From JBBABP01 sp041657585 (GTDB lineage Bacteria > Patescibacteriota > Gracilibacteria > Absconditabacterales > Absconditicoccaceae), in assembly GCA_041657585.1 (NCBI GenBank), contig JBBABP010000009.1, forward strand, positions 1-25,065: a stretch of 25,065 bases of DNA. The letters are read 5' to 3'. A program made the position numbers and the translations under genes. Numbering within the stretch: the stretch's first letter is position 1; each line of letters starts with the position of its first letter. The notes under the pieces were generated by a model. It was given only the letters and a program-made list of their open reading frames with translations, searched no databases and was not told where the DNA came from. Below are positions 19,202 through 25,065 of this stretch, one piece after another.

Positions 19202-19229
19202 TTGACAAAAGTATAGAGAAAAATATAAA
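19202..19229 (+). promoter_or_regulatory. strong sigma-70-type promoter
   Basis: Consensus TTGACA (19202-19207), 16-base spacer, TATAAA (19224-19229), 33 bases before the ATG at 19263. Confidence 0.7.
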
Positions 19230-19262
19230 CAAGGTGAATTTTTTAAATTATAAATTATTACA

Positions 19263-19697
19263 ATGGACGAAGACAAAAAAAATATTAATGATGTTAATGC
19301 CGATTTTATTGAGAAATTTAAAGAAGGATCAATAAAAAGCAATTCATCTACCATAATTACATATACAGAAAATCTAATAAATAATCTAAACTTTATTGGA
19401 AATACAATATACAAAGATAAGTTGATTCAAAAACATTTAGATGCATTAAAGCAATTTAATCAAGAAAATATCGATAGTAAAATAATAGAAAATTTTATTT
19501 GAGTTGGAACATTTATAAAAATTATTTTGGAACAAGATTTTGAACTTGTTAAAGAGAATAAAGAAAACATAAAAAACGCACTCAGAGATTTGCTTGAAAT
19601 AAAACAATATACAAAAGATCAGAGAGTAACAGATGTGGTTTCAGCTTCAATAAATATTTTTGAAAATCAAAAAGAAAAAGAAAATTTAGAAAAATAA
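19263..19697 (+). CDS. unknown 144-residue soluble protein
   Basis: It begins MDEDKKNINDVNADFIEKF and is almost wholly charged and helical, with no signal peptide or membrane segment. One internal UGA (ENFI-G-VGTFIK, codon at 19500) must be read as Gly to reach the natural TAA at 19695; other glycines are GGN. I recognise no family. It follows a strong promoter and is read alone before a GC-rich hairpin cluster at 19745. A tail rich in K, E and N (IFENQKEKENLEK) suggests a coiled or disordered end. Confidence 0.65.
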
Positions 19698-19744
19698 TTT
19701 GTAATTAGATTTACTAAAATTTTTATAATCAGATTAATTTTTTT

Positions 19745-19811
19745 ACCCCGCAGTTGCGGGGCGCGCAAACCCCGCAGGAAGAGCGGGACAAGCCTGCCTG
19801 CGGTAGGCAGG
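19745..19811. repeat. cluster of three GC-rich hairpins
   Basis: Three stems in a row: ccccgca-gt-tgcgggg (19746-19761), cccgc / gcggg (19771-19787), and a 19-base hairpin (19793-19811) that is the exact reverse complement of 1655-1673. The remaining sequence of 19698-19897 is AT-rich. It could act as a terminator for the gene before it, but no T-tract follows on the plus strand. Confidence 0.7.
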
Positions 19812-19855
19812 TACAGTTATAGTTAAGATTTACATAATTAATGTTAAATGTATTA

Positions 19856-19885
19856 TTCAAGATTCTATTAGAGGTTTAGTATAAT
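19856..19885 (+). promoter_or_regulatory. candidate promoter for the DKNYY-like gene
   Basis: A perfect TATAAT (19880-19885) lies 12 bases before the ATG at 19898, with a weak TTCAAG 18 bases upstream. The short leader is notable. Confidence 0.45.
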
Positions 19886-19897
19886 AAACTATTTTTG

Positions 19898-20494
19898 ATG
19901 GAAAATATTAATAAAAAAAATGAAATTAACTCAGTTTGAAATAAATTAAAATTAATTTTGCCTATAATCGCATTGTTTATTTTGCTCAACACTAAGGCAC
20001 AAAATATCAATGATGATTTACCAAAAAATTTTTATTTCGACAAAAAATGAAATTGTTTTTTTGATTGAAAAAAAATACAGTGATTAGACAAAAATTCATT
20101 GATCATAATTAATGAAAAATTTTTTAAAGATAAAAATTATGTTTATTGATATTGAGAAAAACTAGATTCAGTATGTTCAGATTCATTTGAAATTATCAAT
20201 AATTTTTACTTCAAAGACGAATATAATGTATATCATTATAGCATTTCAAATAATAGATTAATTAAAAATAGCAGGGAATCATGAAAAATATTTTGACCAA
20301 AAATATATTTTAAAAAAATAGATATTGATCCAAAAAAATATAAAATATATAAATTTAATCGTATTAAAGATTGAAATATTGAATATTTTGATTGAGAAAA
20401 AATAGAAAAACAGACTGATTTAAAAAAAGATTTTGATATTAAATCTACAAAGGTAAATAAACAATCTAAGTGAACAATTTACAATCAAAGATAA
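19898..20494 (+). CDS. exported DKNYY-like protein
   Basis: 198 residues. A hydrophobic segment (about 17-32, LKLILPIIALFILL) followed by NTKAQ fits a signal peptide. The mature part has repeating units of the type DKNYVYGYGEKL...SDSFEIINNFYFKDEYNVYHY, the pattern of DKNYY-family repeats, in which a D/K-N-x-V-Y step recurs about every 20-25 residues. These proteins are extracytoplasmic and of unknown function. Glycines are nearly all UGA, so this gene is native to the code. The next gene starts 20 bases later on the same strand. Confidence 0.65.
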
Positions 20495-20514
20495 TTTACA
20501 AATAATTTAAACAG

Positions 20515-21063
20515 ATGAAAAAATGAAAAGATATAATAAATTTATTTAAAAAGATATTAAATGGAGAGTCATCTTCTAATATTGTCAAAGAATCAAAAAA
20601 AAATATAACAAAAACGATTGAAAAAATAGGTCAAGAAATAATTAAAAATGAAGAGTATTACAAAAATAAACATAAAGAAATAATTAGAAGATATCCTGGA
20701 GTTTTGAAAGACAACATACGAGTATTACAAGAAAATAATAAAGAAAAATTTTTAATTTTGGAATTTATTATTAAATTAGAAACTAAACAAGATATTGAAA
20801 ATGTTGATGAAGCAATAAGGAAATATAATGAAACGGAGAAAACTAATTATGAATACAAAAATATATTTGAAAGCTGAAAACTTTTTAGAATTTTTTTAGA
20901 ATTTTGTCATGAAAATAATATAGATATTCCAATGTTAAACCGATTTGGCACATTAAAAGAAGATTTGGAAATAGACAAAGAAATATCTAGAGATTGAAAA
21001 AAAATTAAAGAATGGATAGAAATAAATAAGCCAACGAAAATTAGCTGAAAGCGGAAAGCTTAA
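20515..21063 (+). CDS. unknown charged 182-residue protein
   Basis: It begins MKKGKDIINLFKKILNG and is helical and rich in K, E, N and I, with no membrane segment. I recognise no family. Glycines are half UGA, half GGN. It has two CGA codons and one CGG, read here as Trp. It sits 20 bases after the DKNYY-like gene and is probably cotranscribed with it. Its TAA at 21061-21063 overlaps the leuS stop on the other strand (shared ttaa), so two genes converge with no spacer. Confidence 0.7.
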
Positions 21064-23675
21064 AGTACAATATTTACAATTTTTCCTTTTACGTAAATAA
21101 TTTTTTTAGGTATTCAAATTAAGTAAGATGATAATTTTGAGTCAGATTTTATTTTTTCCATAACCTCGCTTTCTTCAGCTTCACGAGAAATAGTAATCGT
21201 TCATCTAACCTTGCCATTTATTTGCACTGCCATGGTTACATCATCAGAGATTAATTTACTCTCATCATAGCTTGGCCACTTCGCTTTTGTAAAGATACTA
21301 AATTCATTGCCCAACTGTTCTCGTAATTCTTCTGCCAAATGTGGAGCAAAAGGAGAAATTAAAATTACCAGTTTTTCGAAAACATCTTTACTAATTTTTT
21401 CTTGTTCAGTTAAGTGATTAACGAAAATCATAAGCTGAGAAATAGCAGTGTTGAATTTAAATCCATCAATATCCTCTCAGATTTTTTTAATTGTTTGATG
21501 AAGTAGGATTAATGTTTTCTCGTCACTAGTCACTCATCACTCGTTACTGATTTTGTTACTTAACAAAATTATTTTGTCTAAGAATTTTTTTGTTCAATTA
21601 ATTCATTTTGTATTTCGAGCAATGGCTTGATCAAAAGGTCACATAAACATTTCGTATGTTCTCAATGTATCAGTTCAAAACTGATTTATTATATCATCAG
21701 GATTAACAACATTTCACCATCTTTTTGACATTTTTCTTCAATCTTCTCACATAATTAGTCAAACGGAATGATATTCCAAAAATGGCTCATCTTGGCTAAC
21801 GGCTCAAATATCATAAAGAAATTTTTGTCGAAACCTTGCATAAATCATATGTCTTGTCACGTGTTCTGCTCATCAAATATAAACATCAACATTTTTTCGA
21901 TACTGGTCAGCTTCTTTGCTAACTAGTTTTTTATCATTTTTTGGATCCATATAACGCATCCAATATCGGCTTGATCAAGCCCATCAAGGCATGGTATTCG
22001 TCTCTCTTTTTGCAAAACTTCAATCAGGCAATTTTACGTCTACCCAATCAGAAATATTTGCAAGTGGTCATTGGACAGTTCAAGTAGGTTGGTAATTTTC
22101 TACATCAGGCAAAGTGACAGGCAAATCTGACTCATTAAGCGGAATAATTTTATTTTCTCCTTTCACCTTTCCACTTTTTCCTCCAGTTCGTAGAACTGGG
22201 AACGGTTCACCTCGATATCTTTGACGAGAAAAAACCCAATCCTGCATTTTGTAATTTATTTTTTTTCAGCCTAATCATTTTTTTTCTAACCATTCTTGCA
22301 TAAGAGGAATAGCTTCTTCACTAGATAATCAAGTAAATTCTCATGAATTAAAAAGGTATCAAAATCAATTAATAACCTTATTTTGTTTTTTTAATCTTCA
22401 TTCAAAATATTGTTGCACTTCTTTATCTTTTTCTCAAAAATTTGCGGACTCGTATGATTGAAATGTGGTTTTTTCAGGATTATTTTCAATTTCATCGGTT
22501 CGTATTCTTGGATGTACAACATATTTAATAGGCAAATTATATTTTTTTGCAAACTGAAAATCTCTTTCATCATGAGCTGGGACTCACATAACAACACCAG
22601 TTCAATAATTTACTAAAACATAATCAGCAACAAAAATTGGAACTTTTTGGTCATTGAACGGGTTGATTGCGTAAGCTCAACAAAAAACTCAAGTTTTTTC
22701 TTTTTGTAATTCTGTCCTTTCAAGTTGTGTTTTATGCTTAGATGATTCTTTATATTTCTCTATTTGTGATTTAAATTCATCAGTGGTAATTTTATCAACC
22801 AATGAGTGTTCTGGCGAAATGGCGACAAAAGACATCCCAAATATGGTATCCACACGAGTCGTGTAAACGCTAACCTCACCACCAACCCCTTTCCACTCCG
22901 TAGAGAGGGCAGGGGTGGGGTAAATTTTCATTTTAAACTGAGTTCCCTCACTTTTTCCAATCCAATTTCTTTCAAGTTCTTTCATTGATTCTTCTCGATT
23001 TAATTTATCCAATCATTCAATAAGTCTCTGTGCATATTTTGTAATTCTTAATACTCGTTGTTTCATTGGTTTTTGTTCTACTTCACTTCAACACCTTTCA
23101 CATTTGCCATCATCAAGATCTTCATTGGCCAATCACGTCATACAAGATGGACATCGATTTATTGGCTTATAATCAATGTATGCTAAACGTTCTTGTGTGT
23201 TAGGATCAGTGATAGGCATAGCTTTTTGCAACTTGTCATCGTAATAATGATTATATAATTGCAAAAAAATCCACTGAGTCCGTTTGAAATATTTCGGATC
23301 GGCAGTATTTACTGTCCTGTCCCAATCGTATGTGCAACCAAACATTTCAAGTTGTTGAATGTAAGTTTCAATATTTTTTTTGGCAACATCTTGGGGTTTC
23401 ATTTTATGTTCTATCGCGTAATTTTCTGTTCATAAGCCAAAAGTATCGAATCACATCGGATGCAAAACATTGTATCATTCCAACATTTTTTTTCTTGCGA
23501 TTGTGTCGCTAGCAATATATCATTTTGGATGTCATACGTGCAATCCAGCTCCAGAAGGATAAGGAAACATATCCAAAATATAAAATTTCTTTTTTTTGTT
23601 ATCTTCTTTGACTTTATATATTCATTTTTCGCTCCATTTTTTTTGCCACTTTTTTGAAATTGAAACCAAATCCAT
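21060..23675 (-). CDS. leuS: leucyl-tRNA synthetase
   Basis: 871 residues, normal size. It charges tRNA(Leu) in the cytoplasm. Visible: HVGHPKGY (46-53, the HIGH motif), a zinc-type CPSC...CERC pair, the editing domain with TTRVDTIFG, KMSKRWGNVVNPDD (from 648) and the C-terminal INGKVRGTI. Seven sites that are Trp in the family are CGA or CGG here: FSRQRY[W]GEP, N[W]CP, ARF[W]QKFLYDIG, QY[W]KNVDVYIGG, Q[W]VLRIT, LN[W]EES and K[W]TQW (CGG). CGU stays Arg in FSRQ and TTR. Oddities are a GC-rich in-frame insertion at about residues 252-268 and a four-unit heptamer tract at 21520-21547. There is no Shine-Dalgarno at the ATG (23675). Confidence 0.97.
21520..21547. repeat. heptanucleotide-periodic tract inside leuS
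   Basis: Four 7-base units (TCGTCAC, TAGTCAC, TCATCAC, TCGTTAC on the plus strand) lie within leuS coding sequence without breaking the frame. The same unit type occurs non-coding at 8287-8300 upstream of yidC. Confidence 0.6.
22872..22922. repeat. GC-rich palindromic element inserted in leuS
   Basis: About 50 bases of G/C-rich sequence with imperfect inverted arms (acccct / aggggt) and a short ctccgtagag core sit in an AT-rich gene. They code in frame for YPTPALSTEWKGVGGE, between FKMKI and VSVYTTRVDT, where related LeuRS proteins have nothing similar. It resembles other coding-region palindromic elements. Confidence 0.65.
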
Positions 23676-23854
23676 TATAATTCAGATTTTATTATTTAAA
23701 ATATTGTTAATATCAGAGTTTAAAGATTAAATTTTTGATCAAAAAAAACAAGTTTAAAAATTATTATTTTATATTTATGTTGAAAATAGTCAGATTATAA
23801 ATAATCTTTTTGCTGTAGTAAATTTGCTACAATAAATTTGTGAGATTTTTAGTT

Positions 23855-23875
23855 CCCGCCAAAAAAAGAGGCGGG
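23855..23875. other. hairpin in the leader of the flippase gene
   Basis: cccgcc-aaaaaaaga-ggcggg is a perfect 6-bp GC stem 32 bases before the start at 23907. Only a weak A/T run follows, so termination is uncertain. The rest of the divergent region 23676-23906 is AT-rich with no confident promoter. Confidence 0.5.
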
Positions 23876-23880
23876 TAAAT

Positions 23881-23908
23881 TTTAATCTTTTAATTTTTTA
23901 ATTTTAAT
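23881..23908. repeat. heptanucleotide-periodic tract at the flippase start
   Basis: Four 7-base units of TTTTAAT type end with the first two bases of the ATG at 23907. Confidence 0.5.
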
Positions 23909-25065
23909 GATCTTCCGTAGAATCAAAAAGCATCTTTTGGAAAATAATTCACCAAGACAAACGATAATAAAAAATAGTTTTTGGCTTTTGGCATCAGAAT
24001 TTATAAGTAAATTATTTACTTTTATTGTGACGCTACGAATAGCTCGTCATTTGTGAGTGGAACAATTTGGAGTTAGTAATTTTGTGATGACCTTTGTGGG
24101 ATTTTTTGTAATCGTCACAGATTTTGGACTTTCAAATCTAGTTTATAGAGAAATTAGTAAACACAGCGAAAGTTTAGAAAAATATTTTGTTAATGCTCTC
24201 GTTCTCAAACTACTCTTGTCTTTGTGAATAATTTTGATTGCTTTTGTTGTTTCTTGCTTGGTAGGAAAAGCACATGCGTATCAATGATTGATTATGCTAT
24301 ATTTGGGATATGCAATTTTGACAAATTTTTCTGAATTTGTTCGTGTGTTTTTTCGTCCAAGCGAGCATATGCAATATGAGGCATTTTTGAAAATAATTAC
24401 CGCAATAATTTTTGTTATTTTTTCTTATATTTTTATTGTGCGTTTTGGAACTCTTGAATGATTATTTTTTGGTTATTTTATTTCTAGCGTGGCTTATTTC
24501 CTTTTTTCTTTTGTTTATACGACAAAAAAACTTCATATCAAAAACTTTTCTGTAGATAAAAAATTTATGAAAAACTTAGCCAGAATGGCGATACCATTTT
24601 TTTTGTGATGAATATTTGTTTATTTTTATTCTGACATAAATATTGTGATGTTGTGATTTTTTAGATGAGAACATGATGTCGGCATTTTCTCTGCACCATA
24701 CAGAATTATTTTTTATGTGTATATTTTGTTGAATATTTTTTCTATTTCTTTTTTCAAAAAACTTGTTGATGGGACCAAAAAAATTGAGCAATTCAAACAT
24801 TTTTTGAACAAATATATTCTTGTAAGTTTATGAATTTCATGATTTTTTGTGCTTTGTGTCCTGATTTTTGGATGACGAATTATAACTACTGTTTATGGTG
24901 ATAAATATGTTGGTTCTATTCTGATTTTTAAATTATTGTCTTTCCTTGTTATCGCGAAATCACTGAGTTATGTTTTTGGGACTTGATTGACGTCATTTTC
25001 ACAAGAATATAAAAGATTTTGGATTCAGGTCGTTGTTGCAGGAATAAATGTGATTTTGAATCTGA
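23907..25065 (+). CDS. Wzx-type polysaccharide flippase (C-terminus cut by the window end)
   Basis: 386 codons are visible and the frame is still open at the window edge. Oligosaccharide flippases of the MATE-like fold move lipid-linked sugar units across the membrane. The start MIFRRIKKHLLENNSPRQTI is basic, then a run of about ten membrane helices follows. Typical sequences include ARHLGVEQFGVSNFV near 45-60, TDFGLSNLVYREISKH near 70-85, VRVFFRP near 145, and MLGFFRGEHDVGIFSAPYRI near 245-265. UGA is the usual glycine codon. A CGA in VTL[W]IARHLG fits Trp in a helix. It fits with the polymerase-like gene at the other end of the window in building a surface glycan. Confidence 0.88.

Noticed and set aside
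22806..22988. Plus-strand frame across the GC-rich element in leuS
   Set aside because: It is the opposite strand of an intact leuS, and its sequence comes mostly from the repeat element.
151..25065. Widespread pseudogenes, since nearly every gene is broken by UGA in the standard code
   Set aside because: All UGA codons fall at glycine positions of intact, full-length families, so it is recoding and not decay.

Overview
The window comes from a very AT-rich bacterium whose genes read through only with a changed genetic code. UGA is glycine: about 34 in-frame UGAs lie in groEL alone, and nearly every protein gene has some. All 24 stops that can be seen are UAA or UAG. CGA and CGG sit where conserved proteins carry tryptophan. 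LeuRS shows this best, in FSRQRY[W]GEP, N[W]CP, ARF[W]xKFLYD and K[W]TQW. CGU, CGC, AGA and AGG remain arginine. UGA=Gly is the Gracilibacteria/Absconditabacteria (SR1, BD1-5) code. The added CGA/CGG=Trp change points, from memory, to Absconditabacteria-type Patescibacteria. Standard-code gene finding breaks almost every gene here, so most coordinates below were read by hand with UGA=Gly and CGA/CGG=Trp.

Layout. 1-111 is the end of an IS30-like transposase. 151-2779 (minus) holds an O-antigen ligase/polymerase-like membrane protein and mraY. 3045-3872 is a universal-stress-like gene with its own terminator and no UGA codon. 4056-6273 is groES, an unknown 56-residue gene, then groEL. 6352-7422 (minus) is a SpoT-like HD protein. 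7712-15400 is a plus-strand housekeeping run: frr, yidC, secF, an LCP cell-wall ligase, rnc, a membrane-anchored methyltransferase, a small exported protein and gatA. 15631-18596 holds an MltD-like transglycosylase, and on the minus strand a lipoprotein and a holin-like protein, then a YiiX-like papain-fold protein. 18639-21063 is an accessory block of four small genes, mostly unknown, with clear promoters and GC-rich hairpins. leuS (minus) fills 21060-23675. A Wzx-type flippase begins at 23907 and runs off the end.

Together the genes cover translation (frr, gatA, leuS, rnc), folding (groES/groEL), membrane insertion and export (yidC, secF), and the envelope (mraY, LCP protein, transglycosylase, polymerase-like protein, flippase). 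They fit a small cell with peptidoglycan and a surface polysaccharide.

Non-coding structure. Seven-base-periodic repeat tracts lie at several gene boundaries and inside leuS. Dispersed palindromic elements occur between genes, and one GC-rich element sits in frame inside leuS. Start codons have A/T-rich leaders without recognisable Shine-Dalgarno sequences. Two 10-N assembly gaps fall inside mraY and secF, and both keep the frame. No tRNA, rRNA or CRISPR was seen, and no gene-free stretch exceeds 300 bases.
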